The position numbers were made by a program, and so were the translations under genes. The notes beneath the pieces were generated by a model. The model searched no databases. It worked only from the letters and a program-made list of their open reading frames with translations, and had not been told where the DNA came from. DNA of 64,000 nucleotides from positions 124,001 through 188,000 of the forward strand of contig JADIYI010000009.1 of assembly GCA_016705365.1 (NCBI GenBank), written 5' to 3'. This DNA is from Gammaproteobacteria bacterium. Its GTDB lineage: Bacteria; Pseudomonadota; Gammaproteobacteria; Pseudomonadales; UBA5518. Below are positions 8,275-16,865 of this stretch, piece after piece (position 1 is the first letter of the stretch; every line of letters starts with the position of its first letter).

Positions 8275-9087
8275 CTAATTTGCGGGGCAGGGTTCTGGCG
8301 GATTTTCCGGGTCGGGAAATTTGGCCAGGTTCCCACTGTCGCCAACAGGCGCATACCAGTCATCCTGCCAAATGCAGTACCAGTAGTTGCTGGGGAGAAC
8401 AGCCAGTTCGAACCCTTGTTTTCGCTTCTGCAGCACTGGAACGAACCACAGACGTGCCCATGCCTCGATCTCCCGGGCGTTGCGCAAGGGTCCGGCATCC
8501 AGCGGTTGCAACCCAAGTTCCGCAATGATCCTTGCAACCACCTCCTTGGCTTCGCGATCATCGGCGGCAACAAAACTCGTTACCCGCCCCCCGAGGGTCA
8601 TCGGATCGTCGATCACATTGGACCCTGCGAGCAAGGTCTTCACCACTTTTGCTCGTGGGTTCCAGGCCTGGATCATCTCGGCACTCGAAGTTTCGACCAG
8701 ACTTTCCAGGTAACCATCCGCCGCCTGGCGGGTGGGTGTCGAAACATCTATCACGATCTTGCCATCCAGGTTCCCAAGATTCTGGGCGACTTGTTCCATT
8801 GCCGGCCACGGCACGACCAGCACAACAATCGCCGCTTGCTGTGCCGCCTGCTGCTGCGTCGTCGCACTCGCATCGGCTCCAGTCCGACTCACCAGAGATT
8901 TGACCGATTCACGTGTCGGATCACGACTACCGTAAATAACGCGATATCCCCTCTTCGCGAGTTTGGGGCCGACTGAGTCTCCCATGTCACCCGTACCGAT
9001 AACGGCCACGGTCTCCCGACTCTGTGCGTATAAAACCGCAGGCAGGGCAAACAACGCAAAAGCGAGCAAAAAAGTAAAATTTCTCAT
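8275..9087 (-). CDS. exported Rossmann-fold NADP oxidoreductase (F420-dependent NADP reductase-like)
   Basis: A 270-residue protein. ATG 9087 gives MRNFTFLLAFALFALPAVLY followed by AQS, a Sec signal peptide, with GGAGG 13 bp upstream. The mature N-terminus VAVIGTGDMGDSVGPKLAKR is a GxGxxG dinucleotide site, followed by YGSRDP (the NADP-type second strand) and VVPWPAM, as in the pfam03807 / Fno family. A Rossmann reductase with a signal peptide is uncommon because NADPH is scarce outside the cytoplasm. Its gene follows the cupin gene by 42 bp on the same strand, probably as an operon. The C-terminus is Pro/Asn rich and may be replaced or extended. Confidence 0.7.
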   Translation of the reverse strand: MRNFTFLLAFALFALPAVLYAQSRETVAVIGTGDMGDSVGPKLAKRGYRVIYGSRDPTRESVKSLVSRTGADASATTQQQAAQQAAIVVLVVPWPAMEQVAQNLGNLDGKIVIDVSTPTRQAADGYLESLVETSSAEMIQAWNPRAKVVKTLLAGSNVIDDPMTLGGRVTSFVAADDREAKEVVARIIAELGLQPLDAGPLRNAREIEAWARLWFVPVLQKRKQGFELAVLPSNYWYCIWQDDWYAPVGDSGNLAKFPDPENPPEPCPAN

Positions 9088-9129
9088 AACCCCGTGATTA
9101 CCTCCGTGCCAACCTGGCATGCCCGTGCA

Positions 9130-9531
9130 TTACTGAACCGGGATAACCGGTGGCGTCTCCTTGTTCTTCACCAGGAATACAAGAAATTTTGCCGGATCCG
9201 TGTCGCTCGCGTTTTTCGACACGGCGTGAACGTCCGTCGGCGATTCATAGAATGTCTCGCCAACGCCCAGAGTTACCGGTTCATGTCCTGAAACCTGCAT
9301 TGTGATGGCGCCTTCGAGCACGTAGACGAATACGTGAGCGTCGTGACGGTGTATCGGGGTTTCCGCACCCGGAGGGTAGCTGACTGTCAGCATCAGACCC
9401 TCTTTGCCATCTGTTCCCAGCTCCTTGCTGAGGAGAGGTAAAACGACCCCATCCTCGGCGATCACGCTCGTTGAAACCAGCGGCATAACCGAGACCAGCA
9501 GACCGATAATCATTGTACGAAATGGCGACAT
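9130..9531 (-). CDS. exported cupin-domain protein
   Basis: 133 residues starting MSPFRTMIIGLLVSVMPLVS (signal peptide). The cupin motif 1 is clear: PIHRHDAHVFVYVLEG, with the metal ligands His, His and Glu. Motif 2 is represented by YESPTDVHAVSKN. Small periplasmic cupins of this kind are widespread and of unknown substrate. The start at 9531 is supported by AGAGGAAA upstream. First gene of a two-gene operon with the Rossmann oxidoreductase. Confidence 0.8.
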   Translation of the reverse strand: MSPFRTMIIGLLVSVMPLVSTSVIAEDGVVLPLLSKELGTDGKEGLMLTVSYPPGAETPIHRHDAHVFVYVLEGAITMQVSGHEPVTLGVGETFYESPTDVHAVSKNASDTDPAKFLVFLVKNKETPPVIPVQ

Positions 9532-9653
9532 CGTGATTTCCTCTTGCTCTGCAAATGGATGAACACATCCCGAAATGCTGCTCGCCTCACAAGGACAGGG
9601 CCCTGCTACCCCGTCCTGCCTGTGATCGATCAAGAGACAATAATGTAATCGGG

Positions 9654-9675
9654 GGAATAAGGGGACCCTTATTCC
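9654..9675. repeat. perfect palindrome GGAATAAGGG-GA-CCCTTATTCC
   Basis: A 10-bp stem with a 2-nt centre. It is made of two inverted halves of the dispersed GGAATAAGGGGAC motif. It lies in the 386-bp gap between the cupin gene and the aruH-like gene, where I otherwise see no gene. Confidence 0.7.
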
Positions 9676-9917
9676 AGTTTTCATTGGATTCCAAAAATTT
9701 GGAACGGTGCGCTCGGGTCTCGCTGCTTGCCCTTGACCCGCACCTCATACCGGTCGCGCTGCACTGCCTTCGGCTCCCACCTCTGCATTCACCTCTCCTC
9801 TCTCCTGCCCGCGCATGCGTCTGCCCCCTGTTCCCGCGTGTCGCCCCTGGCAAGCTACCATGGATTCGCATGCATTCTGCTAATCTGGAGCCGGCCAACC
9901 ATGGGCAGGTTACCGGG

Positions 9918-11108
9918 ATGAATACCTTCACCGCGCGCTACAGCCGAACCACCGCACGACTCGACCAGGGATCGGATGCGGCGTGGTCGGTGCATTACCG
10001 GGCGCTGCAACGCCTGGACGCCGGCGAGGACGTGATCCTGCTGTGCGTGGGCGATCCCAATTTCGATACGCCGCCGCTGATCTTCGGCGAGGCGCTGGCC
10101 GCGATGCGCGCCGGGCGCACCCATTATTCCTCGGCGCAGGGCGAGTACCAGCTGCGCCTCGCGATCGCCGAACTCGAGAGCCGCACCTCGCCGCACCCCT
10201 GCCGGCCCGAGGAGGTGGTGGTGTTTCCGGGCGCCACCAATGCCATCTTCAGCACGGTTGCCACGTTGCTCGACCCGGGCGATGAAATCATCATCCCCGA
10301 ACCGATGTACGTGGGCTACACCGGGATGATGCAGGCGGTGGGTGTGAGCGTGAAGAACGTACCGCTGATCGCCACGCGCAATTTCGCGATCGATATTGAG
10401 GCGATCAAGGCGGCGGTCAGCCGCGATACCCGCGCGGTGATGGTGAACACGCCCGGCAACCCTGCGGGCAACATGATCAGTGCCGCCGAGCTCGGCGACC
10501 TGGCGGCATTCTGCCGGGCACGCGATCTGTGGCTGATCTGCGACGAAGTCTATTCGATGATCACCTTTCGCGAGCGCCACCGCAGCCTGCGCTCCTCGGC
10601 CCGCGAGCTCGACAACCTGGTGATGATCGATGCGCTGTCGAAATCGCACGCGATGAGCGGCTGGCGCATCGGCTGGGCGGTGGCGCCCGAACCGCTGGCC
10701 GAGCGGCTGGCGCGTTTCGGTGGCGCCACGCTGTTCGGTTGTTCGCAGTTCATCCAGGACGCCGCCGCCTATGCCCTGCGCCACGACGATGTGTATGTCG
10801 AGAAGATGCGGCTCGAATACCAGGCCCGGCGCGATTTCGTGGTCGAACGCATCAACGCGATGCCGAGACTCGCTTGCGACACCCCCGACGCCGGCATGTT
10901 CGTGATGATGAACACCAGCGCCACGGGCCTGGACGGGCAACGCTTCGCCGAGGCCCTGCTCGCGAACGCCGCGGTATCCACGGTACCCGGCGCAGGTTTC
11001 GGGCCGAGCGGACACGACTTCGTGCGCATCACGCTGGCGCAGGACCACAAACAGCTGGCGCGCGCGATGGAGCGTATCGCGAGTTTCTGCCAGACGTTGG
11101 TGCGCTAG
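9918..11108 (+). CDS. aruH: PLP aminotransferase, AruH-like (arginine:pyruvate transaminase)
   Basis: A 396-residue fold-type I class I/II aminotransferase. The start MNTFTARYSRTTARLD and then AAWSVHYRALQRLDAGED are strikingly like AruH as I recall it. PLP residues are Asn181 (NTPGNPAG), Asp209 (CDEVYS), Lys242 in ALSKSHAMSGWR, and Arg250 in the same block. AruH transfers the amino group of L-arginine to pyruvate, giving 2-ketoarginine, the substrate of AruI. It is followed by carbamate kinase after 54 bp. Generic aspartate or aromatic transaminase is the alternative. Confidence 0.8.
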   Translation: MNTFTARYSRTTARLDQGSDAAWSVHYRALQRLDAGEDVILLCVGDPNFDTPPLIFGEALAAMRAGRTHYSSAQGEYQLRLAIAELESRTSPHPCRPEEVVVFPGATNAIFSTVATLLDPGDEIIIPEPMYVGYTGMMQAVGVSVKNVPLIATRNFAIDIEAIKAAVSRDTRAVMVNTPGNPAGNMISAAELGDLAAFCRARDLWLICDEVYSMITFRERHRSLRSSARELDNLVMIDALSKSHAMSGWRIGWAVAPEPLAERLARFGGATLFGCSQFIQDAAAYALRHDDVYVEKMRLEYQARRDFVVERINAMPRLACDTPDAGMFVMMNTSATGLDGQRFAEALLANAAVSTVPGAGFGPSGHDFVRITLAQDHKQLARAMERIASFCQTLVR

Positions 11109-11162
11109 GCCGGGGTCCGCTGCGCGGCCTGCCGGCAATCCACGACACCGGGAGACGAGACC

Positions 11163-12098
11163 ATGCGAATTGTGGTTGCGCTGGGTGGCAATGCCCTGCT
11201 CAAGCGCGGCGAGCCGATGAGCGCCGCGGCGCAACGCGCCAACGTGCGTGTCGCCGCCGCGGCGCTCGCACCCGTCGCGCGGGAGCACCAGCTGGTGATC
11301 AGCCACGGCAACGGGCCGCAGGTCGGTCTGCTTGCGCTGCAGGGCGCCGCCGGCAAGCCCGACGAGGCCTATCCGCTCGATGTTCTCGGCGCGCAGACCG
11401 AGGGCGGCATCGGCTACATGATCGAGCAGGAACTCGGCAACCTGCTGCCCGTCGAGGTGCCGTTCGCGACCCTGCTGACGATGGTCGAGGTCGATCCCGA
11501 CGATCCGGGGTTCGCGAACCCGAGCAAGTTCGTCGGCCCGGTCTACGACAAGGACGAGGCCGATCGTCTGGCCGCGAGCAAAAGCTGGACCTTCGGGCAG
11601 GATGGCGAGAAGTGGCGCCGCGTGGTGCCCTCGCCGCTGCCGCAACGGATCTTCGAGATCCGCCCCATAAAATGGCTGCTGGAGCATGACACGATCGTGA
11701 TCTGCGCCGGTGGTGGCGGAATTCCGACGCTGTACACGCAAGGCAGCGAACGCAGGCTCGTCGGCGTCGAGGCAGTGATCGACAAGGACCTGTGTTCGGA
11801 GCTGCTGGCACGCGAGCTCGCTGCCGATCGCCTCGTGATGCTCACCGACGTCGAGGCGGTGTATCTCGACTGGGGCAAGCCGACACAACGCGCGATCCGC
11901 CAGGCCACGCCCGCCTCGCTCGCGCACATCGCGTTCGCCGCGGGCTCGATGGGTCCGAAGGTGGCGGCGGCTTGCCGCTTTGCCGAGAGAACCGGCAAAG
12001 CGGCCGCGATCGGCGCGCTGGCGGAGCTCGGCGCGATCCTCGCGGGCGAAGCGGGCACCACGATTGCAGTCGAAGGCGAGGGAATGCACTTCGCGTAG
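11163..12098 (+). CDS. arcC: carbamate kinase
   Basis: 311 residues, the full family length. The ATP-site motif MRIVVALGGNALLKRG opens the protein, and ISHGNGPQVGLLALQG, CAGGGGIP and the late DKDLCSELLA segment are family hallmarks. The RBS is GGGAGACGAG. It catalyses carbamoyl phosphate + ADP to carbamate + ATP, usually the last step of the arginine deiminase pathway. No arginine deiminase or ornithine carbamoyltransferase gene is adjacent. Here it is co-directional with the aruH-like gene, so it may serve arginine- or guanidino-derived carbamoyl phosphate. Confidence 0.93.
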   Translation: MRIVVALGGNALLKRGEPMSAAAQRANVRVAAAALAPVAREHQLVISHGNGPQVGLLALQGAAGKPDEAYPLDVLGAQTEGGIGYMIEQELGNLLPVEVPFATLLTMVEVDPDDPGFANPSKFVGPVYDKDEADRLAASKSWTFGQDGEKWRRVVPSPLPQRIFEIRPIKWLLEHDTIVICAGGGGIPTLYTQGSERRLVGVEAVIDKDLCSELLARELAADRLVMLTDVEAVYLDWGKPTQRAIRQATPASLAHIAFAAGSMGPKVAAACRFAERTGKAAAIGALAELGAILAGEAGTTIAVEGEGMHFA

Positions 12099-12130
12099 CC
12101 CGGTTTGCGGACCGGCTACGGGTTTCTTCG

Positions 12131-12331
12131 TCATGGTCTGCCCGGCTGGCGCAACCGTGCCTGGGCGCGCCACGCGGCAGCACGCTCGAGCGCCTGCTCC
12201 CGCGCATCTGCATCCATTGCCGACCAGTCGAGAATATCCTGCAACGAGCGTCCGCAACCGATGCAGATATCCGCCTCGTCCAGGGTGCAGTGGCGGATGC
12301 ACGGAGAGGCCTGTGGAGTGACTGCGCTCAT
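12131..12331 (-). CDS. DUF1289 small cysteine-rich protein
   Basis: 66 residues. Four cysteines in SPCIRHCTLDEADICIGCGR followed by the ILDWSAMD segment match the DUF1289 family (probable zinc or iron-binding, function unknown). The start codon overlaps the rsuA stop by 4 bp (ATGA), so it is translationally coupled. DUF1289 proteins often have Trp at this spacing and accompany housekeeping genes in gammaproteobacteria. Confidence 0.85.
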   Translation of the reverse strand: MSAVTPQASPCIRHCTLDEADICIGCGRSLQDILDWSAMDADAREQALERAAAWRAQARLRQPGRP

Positions 12332-13101
12332 TGCGGTGCCGCTCGCCGTGGCACGGTATCGCGGAGCGGCCGTGGCAACCGCCCGGGCTCCGCGTGGCTG
12401 CCCGGCTGCTGGTCGACCGATAAAACCTCGGCCGCGCTCAGGTGGCGATATTCACCCGGAGCGAGACTTTCATCCAGAACGATGTTTCCAACGGACAGCC
12501 GGTGCAGGGCGATGACCTCGTTGCCGAAGAATCCGAACATGCGCTTCACCTGGTGATAGCGTCCTTCGTAAAGGGTGAGCTCCGCGCTATTGGCGGACAG
12601 TATTTTCAACTCCGCCGGCAACGTAGTCAGGTTCTCGAAGCGGAAATGGATTCCCGCCGCGAATTTTTCCACGTAGCGGGCGCTTATCGCATCTCTGGTG
12701 TGGACGCGATAGGTCTTGGGGATTTTCCGCTGCGGCAGGGTTATCCGGCCGGACCAGTTGCCGTTGTTTGTCAGCAGCAGCAAGCCGGTCGTGTTGAAGT
12801 CCAGGCGCCCCGCGAGGTGCAGTCGTTCCTTTCCCGGCAGATCGATCAGGTCGAGGACCGTGGGGTGCCTGCGGTCGCTAGTCGCGCTGACGCAGCCCCG
12901 GGGTTTGTGCATCATCAGGTGGATCGGCGTGCCGGACTGCAGCACCCTGCCGTCGGCCTCGACCAGGCAGAATTTCGAGATTTCCTGGTCGCCACTGGCG
13001 ACGGCCACACCATCGAGACGAATCCGGCGCTCGGCGAACAGGTAGCGCACCGTGCGCGCGGAGCACGAGAGCCGCGATTCGAGGAACCTGTCGAGCCGCA
13101 T
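12328..13101 (-). CDS. rsuA: 16S rRNA pseudouridine-516 synthase
   Basis: 257 residues. The N-terminal S4 RNA-binding domain (MRLDRFLESRLSCSARTVRY to about residue 55) precedes the RsuA catalytic domain; the catalytic Asp101 is in LAGRLDFNTTGLLLLTN. HKPRGCVSAT and YEGRYHQVKRMFGFFGN are further family motifs. It makes one pseudouridine in the small-subunit rRNA. The last 25 residues are an Arg/Pro-rich extension. Operon with the DUF1289 gene. Confidence 0.92.
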   Translation of the reverse strand: MRLDRFLESRLSCSARTVRYLFAERRIRLDGVAVASGDQEISKFCLVEADGRVLQSGTPIHLMMHKPRGCVSATSDRRHPTVLDLIDLPGKERLHLAGRLDFNTTGLLLLTNNGNWSGRITLPQRKIPKTYRVHTRDAISARYVEKFAAGIHFRFENLTTLPAELKILSANSAELTLYEGRYHQVKRMFGFFGNEVIALHRLSVGNIVLDESLAPGEYRHLSAAEVLSVDQQPGSHAEPGRLPRPLRDTVPRRAAPQ

Positions 13102-13354
13102 CGGGCATGATCCTGTTCGGTTGGCTGAAATTGTCGTGATGGCAGACGGTGCAGAGTGCGTCGATACATCGCGTTGCTGCTGTCAGCCGCGTCTGCGAAG
13201 CACATCAAGATACCTCGCCGCGGCCGTCCGCGACCAGCTTCATGAATGCATGACTCATTGGCCCAGCCCCTCCGGTCCCATCTCTGGATTGAAAAGGACT
13301 GTGTGCCGTTGACGCAGGTTGAATTTGCGCGGGCCGGGAATCGAGACCTGCCTC

Positions 13355-14854
13355 CTAACGCTCGTCGTAGCGGTGGGCGCGCCGCACTGCGTTGAAGGTC
13401 GCGACCCCCTCGTCGGGCGTGCTGAAGGCGCCGTCACGCTCCAGACGCTCCAGCAGTTCGTCGTACAGCGTCGCCGGAAGCGCAGCGGTGTAGTGATGCA
13501 ATTGGTAGAGCACCTTGGTCGCGGTGCGGAAGTCGCCGGCGCGGCTGGCGCGACGCTGGCCGTTCAGGTAGTCCTCGCGTGCGACGTTCGGCACGATGAT
13601 CTTGTGCTGCCCGGTGGCCACCAGCTCGGCGTTCATCAGGACGTGCGCGAGACGGCCATTGCCGTCCTGCATCGGGTGGACATCGGTGATCAGGAAATGG
13701 AGCAGCAGTGCGCGCGTGAAACCCGGCGCCGCCGCCTGGCAGATTTCGAAGCCTCGCGTGAGCGTTCCGGCAACGCACTCGGGCGCAACAAACGGCGTGT
13801 TGCCGGCACGGTTGGCGGCGTGCTTGAACTCGCCCGGCCGCATGACGGGCCGCCCGCGCAGCAGCACCTTGTGACGGCTGCGCAGCAGCGACAGAAAGGC
13901 ACTGGCATCCTGCGGCACATGGCTCATCTCCTCGAGGTCCGCGCAAATCTCCCAACTGCCACGCACATCGTGCGAGTCACCGCTGCGTTGCGCGAGGTCG
14001 CGGTGTTCGAACACAACCTGCTGCGCCTCCTCCACGGTCATTTCCGTGCCCTCGATGTAGTTCGAGAAGTAGGCCTCGAAAAACGCCAGGTTGCGCCACG
14101 CGCTCCTCTCGTAGACGAACGGCAGCGGCGCGAAGAACTGGCGCTGCAGGTACTCGGCGAACCGCTCGCAACGCGCCAGGCAGGCGCCATCGAACGGTTC
14201 GCGGGCGGCGTGCGCATGGCCGGCGGATGAATGCAGCACACCCCCGGCATCACCGGTGGCCAGCAAGGCACTGATTTTCGCATTCAATGCAGCAAAGGCG
14301 TCCGCCTGCCCGAATGCGTCCGCGCAGGCACGCGCTTCATCGCGCAGCGCGTTCAATCCGCGCTCCTTGCCCTGGGCCAGCCGCTTGACCAGGATGGCTT
14401 CAATTTCGTCCGGGCGGAGAAACTTCTCCCGCCCCCGACGTGCTTTCTGCCCGGCTTCGGACTCCAGCAGGACGCGCACCTCCGTCATGCGCTTCAATCG
14501 CGGCAGCACCTGCTCCGTGCCCGTGTCGACGGCGCCTGGCAACAGGTGAATCGTAAGCGGCCCGACCCTGACGTTGCGCGCATTGGGCTTGGGCGTGATC
14601 AGGTAGACGTGTGAACTCTCCGGCAACAGGCTCAGCGCATTGCGGTAGGCCAGCACGTGGCCGGGATACAGGAACTCCAGCAGAGGCGCCAACTGCGCAC
14701 GCAGCAAGGCATCGATGTTATCGACATCCGCTGCGATGTAGACCCTGGGGGCCAATCGGCGAAGCTCCCCCTTGCGGGAGCGGTAGGCGAGCGCATCCCG
14801 CTCCTTGGCGGAGCGTGCCAGGTAAAGGCGGGGACTGCCCATTGCTTGATCCAT
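13355..14854 (-). CDS. Fic family protein with a regulator-like N-terminal region
   Basis: 499 residues. The Fic catalytic motif is at 393-401 (HPMQDGNGR, followed by LAH, so the usual final Arg is replaced). The inhibitory helix motif SNYIEG is at 264-269, making it a class II self-inhibited Fic protein. Residues 1-180 (LYLARSAKERDALAYRSRKG onward) resemble AbiEi-type antitoxin or winged-helix domains, and DEARACADAF precedes the Fic part. Fic enzymes usually transfer AMP to target proteins. It lies just upstream of, and divergent from, hipBA. In-frame ATG at residue 5 is an alternative start. Confidence 0.85.
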   Translation of the reverse strand: MDQAMGSPRLYLARSAKERDALAYRSRKGELRRLAPRVYIAADVDNIDALLRAQLAPLLEFLYPGHVLAYRNALSLLPESSHVYLITPKPNARNVRVGPLTIHLLPGAVDTGTEQVLPRLKRMTEVRVLLESEAGQKARRGREKFLRPDEIEAILVKRLAQGKERGLNALRDEARACADAFGQADAFAALNAKISALLATGDAGGVLHSSAGHAHAAREPFDGACLARCERFAEYLQRQFFAPLPFVYERSAWRNLAFFEAYFSNYIEGTEMTVEEAQQVVFEHRDLAQRSGDSHDVRGSWEICADLEEMSHVPQDASAFLSLLRSRHKVLLRGRPVMRPGEFKHAANRAGNTPFVAPECVAGTLTRGFEICQAAAPGFTRALLLHFLITDVHPMQDGNGRLAHVLMNAELVATGQHKIIVPNVAREDYLNGQRRASRAGDFRTATKVLYQLHHYTAALPATLYDELLERLERDGAFSTPDEGVATFNAVRRAHRYDER

Positions 14855-15040
14855 AAATCATGCGATTTCTGTGAGCTATGGATTAATAATCGACTGTTTT
14901 CTTGATATTATCCAGTTTCTATGTGTTTTCTAATCAATGAATTCAGATTTTTGTCGGTTTATATCCTGTTTGAAGTCAGTATTCGAGGTGCCGCATTACG
15001 CACGGGCTGGCAGGAAGCCTTGGTCTGCCTCCTGTTTCAG

Positions 15041-15090
15041 AAAATAAATCTGTCCCCATATCCGCTGAAAATATATCTACCCCCATATCC
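15041..15090. repeat. two diverged AATAAATCTGTCCCC motifs
   Basis: AAAATAAATCTGTCCCCATA (15041-15060) and a weaker ATATATCTACCCCCATATCC (15071-15090). They lie in the 384-bp gap between the fic gene and hipB; the rest of 14855-15040 is AT-rich with no gene. Confidence 0.6.
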
Positions 15091-15124
15091 CATGTCTCAA
15101 TAACAGGACACGAAGCTGTCACAG

Positions 15125-15221
15125 GACTCATTAATGAATCATTTTGATTGACAAGCTAGGCAAAAATCCTACAATGACTCACTAACAGGACATTAGACCG
15201 TTATATGACTCCTCAATGAGG
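15125..15221 (+). promoter_or_regulatory. hipBA promoter with palindromic operator-like sites
   Basis: TTGACA (15148-15153) and TACAAT (15170-15175) are separated by 16 bp, a near-consensus sigma-70 promoter 63 bp before hipB. Imperfect palindrome GACTCATTAATGAATC (15125-15140) lies just upstream, and CCTCAATGAGG (15211-15221) lies downstream of the transcription start. The word TAACAGGACA occurs at 15101 and 15183. HipB-type repressors bind such repeats to silence their own operon. Confidence 0.65.
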
Positions 15222-15238
15222 CAAAATCAGGTTTTAGC

Positions 15239-15577
15239 ATGGGCAAGCGCAAATCCCGAATCTATTCCGAGTACGCCACCGAAGCCCTGCGCCTGTTTGG
15301 CCAGCTCCTGCGCGAGGCTCGCAAGCGTCGCGGCCTGACCCTGGCCGATGTGGCGACACGGGCAGGCATTTCCCGCTCGCTGATGCAGCGCATCGAAAAG
15401 GGCGAGCCGGGCTGCGCGATCGGGGTGAGTTTCGAGGTCGCGGCGATCGTCGGCGTGCCCCTGTTCGAGGAGTCGCTGGCGGACCTGGGTGCGCGGCGCG
15501 CGCAGGCCGATGCCATCGGCGCCCTGCTGCCAAAGGCGGTGCGCAAGCCGAGCGGCAACGTGCACGATGAGTTCTGA
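15239..15577 (+). CDS. hipB: HipB-like XRE antitoxin/repressor
   Basis: 112 residues with an XRE helix-turn-helix (LREARKRRGLTLADVATRAG, then ISRSLMQRIEKGEPG). The N-terminus is basic; the C-terminus (PKAVRKPSGNVHDEF) is short and probably flexible. It is expected to neutralise HipA and repress the operon from the palindromes upstream. Its stop overlaps the hipA start by 11 bp, the usual coupling in hipBA. Confidence 0.9.
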   Translation: MGKRKSRIYSEYATEALRLFGQLLREARKRRGLTLADVATRAGISRSLMQRIEKGEPGCAIGVSFEVAAIVGVPLFEESLADLGARRAQADAIGALLPKAVRKPSGNVHDEF

Positions 15578-16829
15578 TCCCGATTACAAGGATGCCTATG
15601 TCTGGGTGTGGCTGCCCGGCGGAACGCAACCCGTGGTCGCGGGCCATATAAGCAAGGCAGGCGACCGGCTTGTGTTCAACTACGGCCGCAGCTACCTGGA
15701 ACGCGACGGCGCGATACCGCTGCATCTCCCGGAGCTGCCGCTTCGCCAGGGCCTGATCGAGCCGCTCACCGGGCTGCGCATGGCAGGCTGCCTGCGCGAC
15801 GCATCACCGGATGCGTGGGGTCGGCGCGTCATCCTGAACCGCAGGCTCGGGGTGCGCGGCCAAGCCGCGGACTCAGCAGACCTTGCCGAGTTGACCTACA
15901 TGCTGGAGTCGAGCTCCGACCGGGCCGGGGCCCTCGACTTCCAGCGCTCGCCAACGGAGTACGTCGCGCGGGAGACCGGCCAGGCCTCGCTGCCGCAACT
16001 GGTCGAGGCCGCCGCGCGTATCGAACAGGGTTTACCGCTACCCGTATCGCTGGGTACCGCGCTGCAGCACGGCACCTCGCTCGGTGGCGCGCGCCCCAAG
16101 GCTCCGATCGAGGACGGTCGCCACAAATACATCGCGAAATTCTCCTCGAGCACCGATACCTTCAACGTGGTGAAGGCGGAATACGTGGCGATGCGCCTCG
16201 CGATGCTCGTCGGCCTCGATGTCGCACCGGTCACCCTCGCCCGCTCGCTCAACAAGGACGTGCTGCTGGTGCAGCGCTTCGATCGCACGTGGGGTGGCGG
16301 GGGCTGGCATCGGCACGCCATGGTGTCCGCGCTGACGCTGCTGGAACTGGACGAGATGGCAGCGCGTTACGCCAGCTACGAGAAGCTGGCGGAAATCATG
16401 CGGCACCGGTTTGCCGAACCTGTCGCGACGCTGCGCGAGCTGTTCGCACGCATGACTTTCAATGTGCTGTGCGGCAACACCGATGATCATGCGCGCAACC
16501 ACGCTGCATTCTGGGACGGGCACACGCTCCGCCTGACGCCTGCCTACGATATCTGTCCGCAGAATCGCACGGGTGGCGAGGCCTCGCAGGGCATGGTCAT
16601 TCACGCCGGCAATCGACTAAGCCGTGTTGCCGTGTGCATCGATGCGGCGCCGGCGTTTCTGCTGAGCGTTTCGCAAGCCACGGAGATCGTGCGCGAGCAG
16701 ATTACCGGCATCCAGGCGAATTGGGCGAGCGTTTGCGACGAAGCGGAATTGCCGGCCATCGAGCGGACATTCCTGTGGCAGCGCCAGTTCCTGAACCCGT
16801 ATGCGCTCGAACACATAATGCTTGCGTGA
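15567..16829 (+). CDS. hipA: HipA family serine/threonine kinase toxin
   Basis: 420 residues starting MSSDPDYKDAYVWVWLPGG. The N-terminal subdomain 1 precedes the ATP-binding GGARPKAPIEDGRHKYIAKF. The catalytic loop CGNTDDHARNHAAFW (Asp307) and the metal-binding AYDICP (Asp328) are intact. HipA toxins phosphorylate targets such as glutamyl-tRNA synthetase, causing growth arrest and persistence. The intact active site and coupling to hipB argue for a functional type II toxin-antitoxin pair. Confidence 0.92.
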   Translation: MSSDPDYKDAYVWVWLPGGTQPVVAGHISKAGDRLVFNYGRSYLERDGAIPLHLPELPLRQGLIEPLTGLRMAGCLRDASPDAWGRRVILNRRLGVRGQAADSADLAELTYMLESSSDRAGALDFQRSPTEYVARETGQASLPQLVEAAARIEQGLPLPVSLGTALQHGTSLGGARPKAPIEDGRHKYIAKFSSSTDTFNVVKAEYVAMRLAMLVGLDVAPVTLARSLNKDVLLVQRFDRTWGGGGWHRHAMVSALTLLELDEMAARYASYEKLAEIMRHRFAEPVATLRELFARMTFNVLCGNTDDHARNHAAFWDGHTLRLTPAYDICPQNRTGGEASQGMVIHAGNRLSRVAVCIDAAPAFLLSVSQATEIVREQITGIQANWASVCDEAELPAIERTFLWQRQFLNPYALEHIMLA

Positions 16830-16865
16830 TGTCAGTCCAGTGTTGACGTCCGCACCCCCGATCGG

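Noticed and set aside
9855..12302. Minus-strand open frame of 815 codons opposite aruH and arcC
   Set aside because: Antisense of two genes with intact catalytic motifs; no recognisable domain.
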